Source: Laguncularia racemosa
Taxonomy: Eukaryota > Streptophyta > Magnoliopsida > Myrtales > Combretaceae
DNA length: 64,000 nt
Assembly (NCBI GenBank): GCA_037954665.1
Contig: JBBMOL010000232.1
Coordinates: forward strand, 917,722 to 981,721
Direction: 5' to 3'
How positions within the stretch are numbered: the stretch's first letter is position 1; each line of letters begins with the position of its first letter. Of the stretch, positions 42,881 to 54,353 are shown piece by piece. A program made the translations under genes and the position numbers. The notes below the pieces were generated by a model. It had not been told where the DNA came from and ran no database searches. It was given only the letters and a program-made list of their open reading frames with translations.

Positions 42881-43269
42881 CAAACAGTCGCTAGTTTAGT
42901 CAGACGCTTTTGTTGACAGGTGGCCAGCTCATAAGAGCGCTTCATAAGATAATTTTCTCTTCAAGGTTGCAAGTCTAATAAGACGCTTCCTATCATCAAT
43001 TATTTACACTCCTAAACAATGCTTGAGATGTTTCCTATCACCAATTAGTCAGCCCATAGAGCACTTTTTTGGAGGATACATTTACTCTAAATTGTTAGGA
43101 CCATTTCAGACTCGTGGGATTATTAGCTCATGGAGCATTTTCCTACTAGAAACCAAATTCCAGATAAACCAGCCAAACCAAGGCGATCTATTCAACCAAG
43201 AGGCCAAAAATGGCATCTTTCTTGTCTTTGTAGTCAAGTTTTTCAAACTTTACTACAAAGAGGGGCAGC
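42881..43269 (+). other. T3 spacer and polypurine tract
   Basis: Non-coding stretch ending in ACTACAAAGAGGGGCAGC (43252-43269), which directly abuts the TGTAAACACC of the 3' LTR. Expected plus-strand primer. Confidence 0.8.
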
Positions 43270-43500
43270 TGTAAACACCTCATTTTTGCCCTAAGAATCA
43301 ATAATGATTAATAATAATCAATTTTCAATTTTTCCATATTTTTCCTAATTTGGCAAAAATAGTAAAAATATTCAAAAAATAAAAATAAATAGGAAAATAC
43401 ATCAATTTTGAGAACTAATTTAAAAAATGTCAATAATAAGGATTAAATGATTTTTAAAAATTTTTGAAATTTCAAAAAAATACAAAAAAAATAAAAAAAT

Positions 43501-43684
43501 CGCATTGCATATTTGCAATTTGCGAAATAAATAAAATCGGGAAAATGGGCTAGCTTAGCTGGTTCGTGTGTGCGCCTGGAACGTGTGAGAATGCCTAAGG
43601 TCCCGAGTTCGAATCCCCTCGCATGCGCTCGGAAATTTTTTCTTTCATTTCTCCTGGAGCCGCCACGTGGCAGCATGCGATTGG
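43501..43684 (+). promoter_or_regulatory. T3 LTR promoter module
   Basis: Palindrome around TTGCATATTTGCAA (43501-43524), A-box TAGCTTAGCTGG (43551-43562), B-box AGTTCGAATCC (43606-43616, 43 bases apart), G-box CACGTGG (43664-43670) and GATTGG (43679-43684). The bases between the boxes differ from T2, while boxes and spacing are kept. Confidence 0.65.
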
Positions 43685-43957
43685 CCGAGAGAAGATACGT
43701 ACCTCGCACATGGTGGTCTTCTTCCTCGAGCCCAAGCCGGAGAAAAATCCGATAAAAGTTCGACGAGGCCAAAATTGCTGGATGTCTTCAAATCTTTTTG
43801 GATTTCAATCAATCTAAAACCGAATTATCTAGATAAATCACAAGATCACAACGAATCGGCATCAAATAGGTTGGATGAACTCAAATCTAAAAAACGAAAA
43901 AAATTCAGATTTATCCAAATCGAGGATTTAAGCTTATCCAAGGGAGTCTTCCGACTT

Positions 43958-43968
43958 CTATAAATAGA
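43958..43968 (+). promoter_or_regulatory. TATA box of T3 3' LTR
   Basis: CTATAAATAGA, identical to the other copies. Confidence 0.8.
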
Positions 43969-45353
43969 GGGTAAAGGCAGCAAGCTAAAGCACAGATTAA
44001 AAGCGAGAGAAAGAGAGAAAAAAGAGAGAATCGAAGTCCACCGGAGTTGTTCGAAGCCGCGACCGCCGAGCAAGAGTTGGGTAACCACTAGGAGGTGTTT
44101 CTGAAGCGAACCACTGCCACCATTGGATTCCTTACCCTCGATAACCTAGGATTCGACACCTCAACCACTACAAAAGGCCGCCGGAACGCCGTCAACGAGC
44201 ACTCCCCGCCGCGGCATCCGATCGACCCAACCTGACTCGCTTTGACTCGATCCGACCCGATTCGCGCACTAACCCGGATCCAGGTAAGTCGGATTTTTCG
44301 ATTTTTTTAAATATTTTTGTTTATTTATTTATTTGGTTTATTTTATTTATTCCGAATTAATTTATTTACTTATTTGTTATTTGTTATTTATATTTCAATA
44401 AATAGAAAAATGTAGAAATTAGATTTTTTAGGATTTAATGATATAAAAATAAAAATATAATTATAATAATAAATAATAAAAATGTAGAAAATTTACAAAA
44501 AAATAATAAAAATATTAGAAAACTAATAATAAAAATTTAGATTTTAAAATAGGATACATAAAAGTCTAGGGAAAAAATTTTCAATAAAAAAAAAAATTCA
44601 TAAAAATTATGAAAAATTAATAAAATTTATAAAATAAAAAAAATTATAAAAAAATTATAAAAATCATAAAAAAATTAATAAAAAATCAATAAAAATTATA
44701 ATAGTAGAAATGAGTTGAAAAATAGAAAAAAAAATGAGTTTTATTACTTAGAAAAATTATTTTCTCAAATAAATCCAAAATTGATGTTTCCCCTAAAATT
44801 ATTTTCAAAAATCAAATTATTAAGCTTAGGCTTGGATTTTTAGAAAAATCCCAAAATGTAAAAATTAAACAAAAGAGATTTCAAAATTTAAAAATTACAA
44901 ACCACTTAAATTTTTTCAAAAAAAAGCGAACTACCTTGTTTGACCCTGTAGGACGTGGGGCACCCTTTGGGGGAAACCCTAAAAAAGAAAAAAAAAAAAT
45001 CATTTTTTTAAAAAAACCACTCAAAAAAAAAAAAAGGGCAAAAAAATAAAGTAAAAGACATTTTAAGGAGATTTTTTAGGAATTAGGTGAAATTTGGTTT
45101 TTAAAAGGGGTTTACCTCCAAAAATTAGAAACTTTTTTCCTTTTTCCCTTTTCACAAAAACAAAAGGGGAAATCACGACGACTAGGGGAAAAATTAAAAC
45201 TAACCGCTTTTTCTTAATTAATTTTTTTCCCAAACAACATTTGGGTGGCAACCCCAAAAAAATTAAACAAAAATTCCTAACAAAAGTCGGGATTTATTAG
45301 AAAGATGGGTCTATTCAAGGAAAAGGAATAGGAAATTAAAAAATTAATCGAAA

Positions 45354-45502
45354 TGGTTAGCCTCCAATTAGAAACCGGGGTTTTTTCCCCCTTTTTTATT
45401 TTAAAAAAAACAAAAAAGGAAAATCAGACAAAAAAGGGCTTCGATTAGAACATGGGGTCTAGCTAGGTGGATTAGGGGGAAAAAAAAAAAATTCACTTGA
45501 AA
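45354..45502 (+). repeat. T2 3' LTR, second part
   Basis: GGTTAGCCTCCAATTAGAAACC continues the T2 LTR (compare 15208 onward), with a shortened middle, to AATTCACTTGAAA, the counterpart of the LTR end at 15467. Confidence 0.7.
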
Positions 45503-45585
45503 AAAAAGAAAAAAATGAAAGCTTCCGGCAACCAAGTACGCCAAAGATAATTTCCCCCCCCCTCGCATTGATTTCAAAGGGGCAA
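45503..45585 (+). mobile_element. T1 segment 3 (RT fragment)
   Basis: CTTCCGGCAACCAAGTACGCCAAAGATAA-type words match T2 RT at 29153-29210 (TACGCCAAAGATAACTTCCCCC). This is the piece of T1 RT between the T2 and A3 insertions. Confidence 0.65.
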
Positions 45586-47003
45586 TAGGGGTTAATCCAA
45601 AAAAAATAAAACCTATCCTAGACAATTTATGATTTGCTAAGGGTGAAGGGTGAATCTCAGGGTTTGGTTAAATATTTTTCTTTTTAAAAATAAAAAAAAA
45701 AAAAAGGGGGGTTTTTTTGTGAACAAGATAATTTAAAAAGTAAAAAAAACGAATTTTGAAAAAAAAGCCTACCAAAAGGAAAAAGTTTTTAATTCAAGGA
45801 ATTGATCATCGATCAAAGTTTTTTTCTTTTTAATAAGGGGTTTATGGTTTTTTAACAAGCTTAAAACCTATCTTCCGTATTCCTCGAAAACCCAAGAGAA
45901 CTCTTTAATTTTTCTTTTATCGATTAACAACCCCAAAAAGCCTTAGTTTTTAATTCCAAAGCATTAAAAATGAGAGACCACCAATTCATGCCATAGATTA
46001 TAAGATAACCTTTTTAAAAAAACATCCCCCCCTAAAGAAATTTTCACTCTTATAAAACCCAAAAATTTTTATTTTGCACTAAGACAGAACAATCAAAAAT
46101 TGGTTTTACTGTAGTTGACAATATAAAACTTGCCAATTGAGTAAAGAGCTCTAATTCATACCAATCAACAAAATAATAATAAAAAAAACGATCAAAAGAT
46201 ATATGAATATCCAAAAAAAAAAGAATAGAAAAAATAAAGTCAATTAGACCTCACAATTCGTGGAGAATTAAACATCTATGACCCTTTGGCTAGAAAAGTA
46301 GCTTAGTACTCATGTTCATCAACAAAAAAAAATAAAAAGTAGAAAACATGATGAACCCCGGGTTTCCCGCTCGGCCCCCCAGATGACCAAGGTTCTTCAA
46401 GATCCAAAAGACTCCCCCCAAACCCTCTAGGGGTTTTCTATTTTTTAAATTTTTAGAGGGATGGGATTATCTTTTGCTAGCATAATACGAAAATATCTTT
46501 CCTTTTTCAAGTAGATTTCGAGAATGAAATTCGTCCGCCTGGCACGCCCTACACACGGCTAATTTCCCAACCGTGCCTTCCCCTGGCATAATCAACAAGT
46601 TTCATCCTTGTCCAGTGTATACCCGGTCTACACCAAAGGGTAAATCCTAGGCCCTGTCTTCCCCTGTCAAAAATTTCCCAATTTTTTGTCCTTTTGGGAC
46701 GTCTAGCTTCCAACGGCTTCAACACGGTTTCTCCTACGGCCAGATCATGAGCCAGTCCTCCTATTGAAAGTCCACTTTCCGCCTTCTTTCCAATGTGTAA
46801 CCGGTTTGCCCATGGGCCCTGCCCCAAAAACCCGGTTCCCCTAAGCAGATACACGGGATATTCAACCCTGATCTTCCTATTGATTTAAAACCCAAATACA
46901 CGGGTGTACTTTAATTTCACGCCCCGTATTCCCCCGGGAGTGTAAATCCTTGTCTTTGAACCAAATTGTAGATGACTTCTTAATTTTCTTTTAATTGGCA
47001 CCC
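45586..47003 (-). repeat. A3 3' LTR, first part
   Basis: Degraded copy of the A1 LTR read in reverse, recognisable by GATCATCGATC, ACATCTATGACCCTTTGGCTAGAAAAGTAG and GCCTGGCACGCCC. Interrupted by A2 after TTGGCACCC. Confidence 0.82.
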
Positions 47004-47010
47004 AAAAACT

Positions 47011-48448
47011 TGATACGCTCAGAAAGTATATATAAAAGGGAGCGTAAATTGCAGCAAAGGGACTGGTCGTACAAGTAATGAGTGGGGGAAAAGTAAGGGT
47101 TGCGACCCTCGAGGGAAACCCAAAAGAGTACAGCCTAGGCAATTCTTACAAAATCTAGGGGATTAAAGAGGGGTTTGAAAGTCTAACTAAAAATTTAAAT
47201 TAAAGCAAACAAGGAGAATTTTATGAAGAATCTATCAATTATGAAGCGGGGAAAATTTGAATTCACCCTAGATCCATTAATCAAACTGTACCGTTTTTTC
47301 AACAGTGGTTATAAGGTTTTTCAAATGAGTTTAGAAAATCCTTTTTAAGGAGTTTAACCTTAACTTAAATTTGTCGGCTTTCGCGTCTCCAATTTAAACC
47401 CAAAGGGTCAAAATTATGTTCATACACCTCCCGATGCTACAAAAAACTAATGCCCTAAATCAATTAACCCTAATCCCTTAGTGATTAATTAACAAGAAAC
47501 ATTGCATTGCGCCTACCATAAACTCTAATTAAACCAATTATCTCAACCCCCGTATTGAAAATCAATCTAATTAAGAATTCCTAACAAATCCTAATAAACT
47601 CCCGTATCAAAAGGATTTCTAACAATTATAATCAAAGACCAATTATAATTGAAATCAAAGGAATTGCAATCATGAATAATCCTAATAATTCCTAATCATA
47701 TAACATGGCTACAATTATCCTTTTAACATTCTAGGGTTTCATCCAATTTCCCAAGGAAAAGACTTAGCAATTCATGGAGATAAAGACATGATTATGATTC
47801 AAGGAGATTCGTGTAAAAGAAATCATATTCAATGGTTGGATCAAATGCTTGAATTGCATATCAGAAATGAAGTTCAGAAATCACCAATTCAACAATACAA
47901 ATAATACTTAATTGAAAGGAACTCCACAAATCCTTCACAAAGGATGATAATCTCCACGAAGATCACAAAGTTTTCTCCAAGATTTGATCTCCACAATTCT
48001 CCCTTAAAACTAGGTTAAAACTACTCTAAGAACACTAAAATTTGACAAAAGTTCCTCTCTAAATCGACATAAGACCTATATTATATGCAAGGGGAGGCGA
48101 GAAGATGCAATTAAAACAAGACCGGTCCAAGGCCGGCAGCCTTCTTTTAAGCCGGCCATAAAGGCCGGCGGCCTTCATTTAAGCGGCTATAAAGGCCGGC
48201 GGCCTTGCATTGAAGGCCGGCCATAAAGGCCGGCGGCTTTAATCTCTCATTTGCCATCCTTCAATCTTTTCATGCTTCAATTTGTATGCAATCTCTCCAA
48301 ATTGATTAAGCTTTGAACTCAAAGTCCTTCAACATCTGAAATAGAAAAATAAACATGATTAAGTACCATTTCCTTGTGATTTCTCTAAAATCAATAATGA
48401 ATACTTGCAAATTGCTTAATGAATTATGAGTAAAATATGCCTTTATCA
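47011..48448 (-). repeat. A2 3' LTR
   Basis: 1438 bases, degraded up to about 47400, clean afterwards. Contains the GGCCGGC cluster (about 48128-48240) and TATAATA (48079-48085, minus strand). Confidence 0.9.
48079..48240 (-). promoter_or_regulatory. A2 LTR promoter: GGCCGGC cluster and TATAATA
   Basis: GGCCGGC or GCCGGC occurs repeatedly, partly as AAGGCCGGCGGCCTT palindrome-like units spaced about 34-37 bases. The cluster ends at 48131 on the side facing TATAATA (48079-48085), a gap of 45-46 bases, as in C1. The right LTR copy (53898-54025) is present but degraded. Confidence 0.6.
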
Positions 48449-48468
48449 ACTCCCCTACACTTAAACTT
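48449..48468 (-). promoter_or_regulatory. A2 polypurine tract
   Basis: Minus strand AAGTGTAGGGGAGT (48449-48462) directly before the 3' LTR. Confidence 0.88.
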
Positions 48469-50140
48469 TTGCTTGTCTCAAGCAAAATAAAACCAGAAAG
48501 AAATCTATCCTAGAAAGTACAATTTTTTTTTTTTTTATTATCATACAAACTTGAACATCTGTTATCTCTACTTCTAACTCACTACTTGTGATGCCCACCA
48601 CTCAAACCAAACTGGGAATATGTGATTAGAGTACTATACTCAAAATTAACCAACTAATCTAGAGAAAAACAACTTTAATCCAAGCGTTTAACCTAAGAAT
48701 TCTTATTCCAAAAGTAGATATTCAGTCCTAAAGGAAAAACACCCATTTAAACTTCACTGGCAATTAGCAAGCATATGATCCTTTACATCACTTCTTTAAA
48801 CAAGTCAACATAAAATGAAAGCATATGGTATCAATTCCTTTCCTAGATTTTCTCCCTTTTAATTATAAGTCCTGTAGCTTGTTGATGGCATTCACTAAAA
48901 CTCTACTTCTTCTTTTTTCTTTTTTTTCTTTTTTTTTTCTTTTTCTTTTTTTTCTTTATTTTTTTTTACTATAAAATAAGTTCGTGTAATTGAACTTTTG
49001 CTTCTCCGCCCTTATCGCTATAGTGAGATCACTGATTCGGCACATCCCGGGCTCATCACCCAAGTGACCAGGTTTTAAAGGGACCCCATCGAACTCTCCC
49101 TCACTCTAGCATTCAAGTTTAGATACTCTTAACTCAATTACCTGAGTCATTGGAGTAATGCAACTTATTTCATTTGAATGCTATACAGAATTAAGACTTT
49201 TTTATAAGGGATCACTAAGTGAGGAGTTTCCCTTACCTCTTTTATTAGATGTTGAAAAGCTTTCAAAGCAACTTTCAAGAAGATACACTAGCTAGAAAAG
49301 AGACCCGAAGTATACCTGTTTATCTTTCACAAGAGGACTCAATAGACTCTTAAACTTCAAATTATAAGGCTAAAAACTAGGTAAATTTGATTTCTAAAGA
49401 TTTTATTTATTAATTTTAACTAAGTACAAGAATCACAACAGTGGTGAGTAGGGCATAATAATGAGTTATTATTTTTAATAAATCATAAACAGATGCAAAA
49501 GGCTTTTATTTTTTATTTTATTTTATTTTTTATTTTTTGTATAATCTCTAGATTTCCATCAAAAGTTTTGAAAAAAACTGGCCTAAAAATTATCAGATAA
49601 CTTAAGGACAAATACAGTTCAAGATAATGGAAGAGTATGATCATCAAAGCACAGAACAAGCAATACTCATCTCAACTTTAATACCTACATTCCCTTCCCC
49701 ACACTTAAGAATAGACAGTATCCACACTGTCTCACATCAATGCAAATAACAAAATAGGAAGGAAATAAGAAAAAAAAAAAAAAGAACTAGTACTCCCCTG
49801 GTATAACATGTATAAGCCATATTTAAATTCCATCAAAGTTAAACTTAGAGAGATTGGTCCTTGTGAACATTCACCTTGCATTTTCCTAAAAACAATTAAA
49901 AGAAAACCAACAAAACACAATAAAGTAAACATAAATATGGGTTTGCCTCCCATAGAGCGCTTGTTTTATAGTCATCAGCCTGACTATCAGGGTTTGTCAT
50001 CTCAGCTTAAATCAAGGTGTTTAAACAAACTCCTTCAATACCATCATCTTCAGATTTGGATTCCAAGCTTCCTTCCATGGTATGGTGCCCTTCTTTTCAG
50101 CTTCCACCAATGTTTTGTAGGTGGATATCAATAAACTTAC
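48469..50140 (-). other. A2 3' non-coding region
   Basis: About 1.7 kb without credible ORF. It holds a long T/C run (about 48905-48968), the conserved block shared with A1 (about 49010-49165), a second purine tract (near 49690, AAGTGTGGGGAAGG on the minus strand) and the conserved hairpin (49936-49954). Confidence 0.75.
49936..49954 (-). promoter_or_regulatory. Conserved hairpin after A2 coding region
   Basis: Minus strand TATGGGAGGCAAACCCATA, a 6-bp stem TATGGG/CCCATA with loop AGGCAAA. Counterpart of 9739-9756 in A1 with one compensatory pair change. Confidence 0.65.
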
Positions 50141-51130
50141 CTACTGGATGTCTGCCCTTAACCACCCCAGGATTTCCCTATATTCATCCAACTGGCCTTG
50201 AATCTGCTGCTGCAATTCTCTTGTCATAGGCGCTGGATTAATGTGAGGCCATGGATTTCCTGAATTCAAACACTCATAATCAAACAATTGATTAGAAAAG
50301 ACATTAGGTTCAAGTGTCTGCATGGGCATTAGTGTCGGCACTGGTGGCTTCTCATAGTGGTCTGTCTTCTCAAAAGCAACAACATTTTCAGTCTGGGGTA
50401 CTTGCTTACAACCTTTGTTTTCTTGCTCATCCTCATCCCCCAATCATCTATCTCATTCAAGACAGCTTCAAGAATGGTTTGCCCTACATCTTCCTCCACA
50501 TCATTGTTAGTAATTTCACCCTCAGCAGATATGTTAGAATACATTGCTTTCTCATTAGACAAAAACACAGGATCATACATATCAAATGTTACCTGGTCAT
50601 CTAGTGCTCTAAGGGTGAGCTTACCTTGTCCTAAATCAATTAGAGCTTGGACCTTGGCTAGAATGGTTCTACCCAAAATGAGTGGAATGTCCTCATCTTC
50701 TTCCACATCCATATGACAAAGTCCACTGGAAATATGAATTTATCGACCTTGACTAAGACATCCTCCACTGTACCCTTGGGAAAAACCCTTAAGCTCTTAT
50801 CAGCTAACTGCACAGTGATTGGTCTCCTCTTGCACTTTTGTGGCTCTATTCCAAGCTTCCTAAAAAACTGAAAGGGGGATTAAATTAATACTTGCACCAG
50901 AATCAATTAAAACATTCTCAAAATCAATATTACCAATGGTGCAAGGGATATTGAAACTTCCCTGATCTTTTAGCTTTCTAGGTAGCTGAGCAGATTTCTT
51001 CTCTATGATAGCTGAACTCTCGCCAAGAAGCATTACTTTCTCAACACTCTCCATGGATCTTTTGTTAGAGAGCAGCTCTTTCATGAATTTGGCATAGGAT
51101 GGAATTTGCTTCAAGGCCTCTAAGAGAGGT
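50141..51130 (-). pseudogene. A2 aspartic protease and short tail
   Basis: The minus-strand frame 51114-50860 reads KQIPSYAKFMKELLSNKR, then IPCTIGNIDFENVLIDSGASINLIPLSVF with the canonical Asp-Ser-Gly site near 50890. A shift leads to 50712-50329, with DEDIPLILGRTILAKVQALID and GKLTLRALDDQVTFDMYDP, the C-terminal half. A tail (50443-50141) ends LDEYREILGWLRADIQ, which may be the very start of RT (compare GWSIADIKG in A1) or a new C-terminus. Nothing of RT, RNase H or integrase follows. Confidence 0.82.
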
Positions 51131-51134
51131 ATAT

Positions 51135-52700
51135 TGATTTAAAGGGCCCTTTAAATTTTGTCACAAACCTGGCAAACTGGGCTTCCAACTCCCTCGCTTG
51201 AGTCTTCCGGGGAAGGGGATAGGTGGAACAAAAGGGCTGCAACATGGTGTTTTGGATGTGAGTTCCTCCTCCTTCTGCTTACCTTTCTCTGGTCTTTCTC
51301 TTTAATTTTTTACCTGCCTTTCAGCTTTCTTCACCTCCTTACCACTCCTTAGCATGATGGCATTGACATGATGGGTGTTCTCCTCAGTTTTGCTAGGCAA
51401 AGACCCTGAGGGTCTAGTACTTAGCTGCTGTGCAATTTGACCGAGCTGCCCCTCTAAGTTTCTAATAGAAGCTTGTTGGTTTTGCAGGAGGGTGTCAGTC
51501 TTTTGCATGTAGCTCCTCATGAGCTCTTCCATCTGAGTGGGTTGTTGTTGAGAATAGGCATTCTGAGCAGAGGCTTGTTTGGAAATTTCCAGGGGGGGGG
51601 TTTAAAGTGCTTGATTCTCATTCCTCCATGAGAAGTTTGGATGATTGTGCCACCCAGGATTGTATGTATTCGAATATGGTCCTTGAGTCCCTCTTTGGAA
51701 GTTGCCTACAAAGTTTACCTGCTCTCCACTAGATGGAGCTGATGATTTCCAGCCATGCACTCACTAGTAAGTGAGGTCCTGAGCAAATTTCACAACTAGA
51801 AGATGGATTAGCATTAAAAGAATTTGAAGAGGCGAATCTACTTACCTGAGTGGTGAAAGGGGAGCTATCTGAGCAGTCAACTGAGCCATACTAACATTGT
51901 CATTCATTGAAGCTACTCTTGTACCACTTCTCTCAGTTTGCCAATTGTGTGCACTAGAGGCCATTCTTCTATCAATGCACTGGCCTCTAAGTAAGTTTTT
52001 CCCATTAGTGGGACCCCCAGCTGCAGCATCCACAAGAGACCTCAATGTCTCATCCAGACTCAAGTAAAAAATCTCAATAAGGAGATTGTCTGGTAAACCA
52101 TGATGTAGGCATTTCTCGTTGCTTCCTTGAATCTCTCCCATGCCTCATAAAGTGATTCGCCACTAAACTTTCAAAGTTAGTGATATCACTTCTTAGTTTG
52201 GCAGTCCTAGCTGGTGGGAAGAATCTCCTCAAGAACTTGATTGATAGGTCTTCCCGGTAGTGATAGATCCCTGGGGCAATGAATAAAACCAAGCTCTAGC
52301 TTTATCCCTTAAAGAGAAAGGGAAAAGCTATTTGTCTTATGGCATCATCAGTGACACCATTCTGCTTGACAGTGTTGGTGTATTGAAGAAAACCCCGCAA
52401 GATGATCATCAGGGCTCTCATTTGAAAACCCTCCAAACTGACTCGATTGCACCATTTGAATGAGTGCCGGTTTAAGCTCAAAATTGTTGGCTTGTATAGT
52501 TGGTCTAACAAAGGGTGGTTCTTGAATCCTAGGAACAGAGAAATCTCTAAGTGCTCGCTGAACACCTGAATCTAACCGTTATCCTCATTCGCCATCTCTT
52601 CTACTTGTTCTCTATACTTGTTGTCTCTTCTAATCTGGCGTAGAGTACGCTCAATCTCAATATCGAAAGGTAGGAGATCAGCACTCCTACTCTTGCGCAT
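51135..52700 (-). pseudogene. gag: A2 gag
   Basis: The start is ATG 52700 (minus), MRKSRSADLLPFDIEIERTL, about 90 bases after the primer site. A TAG follows after MANEDNG near 52570. Then several shifted frames: 52565-52302 (VKQNGVTDDAIRQIAFPF), 52292-52074 (EDLSIKFLRRFFPPARTAKL) and 52141-51842 (CLHHGLPDNLLIEIFYLSL, LVDAAAGG). A knuckle remnant, CEICSGPH, lies near 51790, with its last Cys thrown out of frame. 51532-51302 carries a helix and the LRSGKEV motif. It is an Athila-type Gag, clearly different from A1's. Confidence 0.85.
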
Positions 52701-52790
52701 GTAACACTTGCAAAGAGACCAAAAGCCAAGAAAAACGTAAAAATTTCACCTAGACTACCAATAGAATTACGAAATCTAATATCTATTAGT

Positions 52791-52808
52791 TCCCCGGCAA
52801 CGGCGCCC
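52791..52808 (-). promoter_or_regulatory. A2 primer-binding site (tRNA-Asp type)
   Basis: Plus strand TCCCCGGCAACGGCGCCC; on the minus strand GGGCGCCGTTGCCGGGGA, a nearly perfect tRNA-Asp complement, separated from the LTR by seven A/T bases. Confidence 0.9.
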
Positions 52809-52815
52809 AAAAAAT

Positions 52816-54228
52816 TGATACGCTCAGAACGTATATATAAAATGGGAGCGTAAATTGCAGCAAGTGCACTGGTCGTATCAAGTAATAGAGTGGTGAAAAG
52901 TAAGGTTGTCGATCCCTCGAGGAACAATAGAGTACTAGACCTATGGCAATTCTTTCAATATCTAGGAGATTAAAGAGGGCTTTGAAAAGTCTAAGCTAAA
53001 AATTTAACTTAAAGAAACAAGGAGAATTTTATGAAGAATCTATCAATTATGAACGCGGGAAATTGAATTCACCCTAGATCCTTTAATCAAACTGCTACAT
53101 GTTATATCAACTAGTGGTTAAAAGGGTTTTTCAAGTGAGTTTAAAAAATCTTTTTAAGGATGTTACCTTAACTTAATTAGCGGCTTTCGCGCCCCCCCAA
53201 TAACCCAAGGAATCAAAATTATTTCATACACCTCCGATGCTACAAACAACAAATCCCCTAAATCAATTAACCCTAATCCTTAGTTTTAATTAACAAAAAA
53301 CATTGCATTGCGCCTACCTAAACTCTTTTTTAAACCAATTATCTCAACCCCCTTTGATAATCAATCAAATTTAAGAATTCCTAACAAACCCTAATAACTC
53401 TGTATCAAAAGGATTTCAAAAATTATAATCAAAGCCCCAATTTTAAAGAAATCAAAGGAATTGCAATCATGAAAATCCTAATAATTCAATCTATAAATGG
53501 CTACAATTATCCTTTTAACATTCTGGGGTTTTTATCCAATTTCCCAAGGAAAAACTTACAATTCATGGAGATAAAGACATGATTATGATCAGGAGTTCTG
53601 AAAAAAAATCATATTCAAGGGTTTATCAAGGGGAATTGCATATCAGAAATGAAGTTCAAAAATCCCCAAATTAACAATACAAATAATCCCCTTAATTGAA
53701 AGGAACTCCCCAAATCCTTCACAAAGGATATAATCCCCACGAAGATCACAAAGTTTCCCCAAGATTGGGATCTCCAAAATTCCCCCTTAAACTAGGTTAA
53801 AACTACTTAAGAACACAAAAATTTGAAAAAAAGTTCCCTCTAAATGACATAAGACCTATTATAGCAAGGGGGGGCGAGAAGATGCAATTAAAACAAGACC
53901 GGCCCAAAGGGCCCGGGCAGCCTTTTTTTAAAAGCCGGCCATAAAGGCCGGGGGCCCCTTCATTTAAGCCGCTATAAAGGCCGGGGGCCTTGCTTGAAGG
54001 CCGGCCATAAAGGCCAGCGGTTTTAATCTCTCTTTTGCCATCCTTCAATCTTTTTCATGCTTAAATTTGATGCAATCTCTCCAAATGATTAAGCTTTAAA
54101 ACTCAAAGTCCTTCAACATCAAAAATATAAAAATAAACAGATTAAGTACTATTCCTTGGTTTCTCAAAAAAAATAAAAAATACTTGCAAATTGTTTAAAT
54201 GAATTATGAGTAAAATATCCCTTTTTCA
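52816..54228 (-). repeat. A2 5' LTR
   Basis: 1413 bases. The first 260 are clean and the rest is degraded, although it must have been identical to the 3' LTR at insertion. It ends CTTTTTCA where the 3' LTR reads CTTTATCA. Confidence 0.88.
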
Positions 54229-54353
54229 CACCCTTGACTCCTTTAACCTGTTTATCCCATAATAAAAATTTAAGACCTTTCCCTTTAGTTTCTTAAAATC
54301 AATAATGTTAAACCAATTTATACTATAAAGATTAAGTTAAAATGGCTCTATCA
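54229..54353 (-). repeat. A3 3' LTR, second part
   Basis: CACCCTTGACTCC to TATACTATAAAG and GGCTCTATCA, the end of the A1-family LTR in reverse. Confidence 0.85.

Larger units (their letters stand above)
32349..45353 (+). mobile_element. Tat/Ogre-like element T3 inserted in the T2 3' LTR
   Basis: 5' LTR 32349-34392 and 3' LTR 43270-45353, both starting TGTAAACACC. The T2 LTR sequence ...TTTTAGTAGG before it is continued by GGTTAGCCTCC after it. The unbroken form, TTTTAATAGGTTAGCCTCC, is present at 15198-15216. The target duplication (about TAGG) is blurred. Contents in order: primer site, shortened ORF1, gag, protease, RT-RNase H, integrase lacking its core, tandem arrays, purine tract. Confidence 0.88.
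43270..45353 (+). repeat. T3 3' LTR
   Basis: About 2.08 kb, well preserved to about 44880, then degraded. It contains the cleanest promoter module of this family and a perfect splice-donor-like CAG|GTAAGTC at 44282. It ends near TTAATCGAAA before T2 LTR sequence resumes. Confidence 0.9.
13608..45502 (+). mobile_element. Tat/Ogre-like element T2, whole span including nested C1 and T3
   Basis: 5' LTR 13608-15467, primer site, ORF1 and gag to 19725, then C1, then protease and partial RT 27719-29335. After a large internal deletion come the 3' tandem array, purine tract, and a 3' LTR (30594-32348 plus 45354-45502) split by T3. T1's RT sequence ends at 13607 and resumes at about 45503, which defines the outer limits. 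The target duplication is an A-rich run and cannot be set exactly. The T2 own sequence is about 11 kb. Confidence 0.85.
47011..54228 (-). mobile_element. Athila-type element A2, second family, lacking RT-INT
   Basis: LTRs 47011-48448 and 52816-54228 start TGATACGCTC; the left one ends TTTATCA. On the minus strand the primer site (52791-52808) follows the right LTR and the purine tract precedes the left one. Flanking CACCC occurs at 46999-47003 and 54229-54233, with seven extra bases, AAAAACT, on the left. It contains gag and protease, then directly the 3' non-coding region. The A3 LTR reading resumes at 54229. Confidence 0.9.

Noticed and set aside
48905..48968. T/C-rich run as a polypyrimidine tract of an intron
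   Set aside because: It lies in the A2 3' non-coding region, and A2 reads on the minus strand, where it is a purine-rich microsatellite. No splice context on the coding strand.
50314..50716. Plus-strand ORFs of about 100 codons in A2
   Set aside because: Antisense to the A2 protease, whose motifs read clearly on the minus strand.
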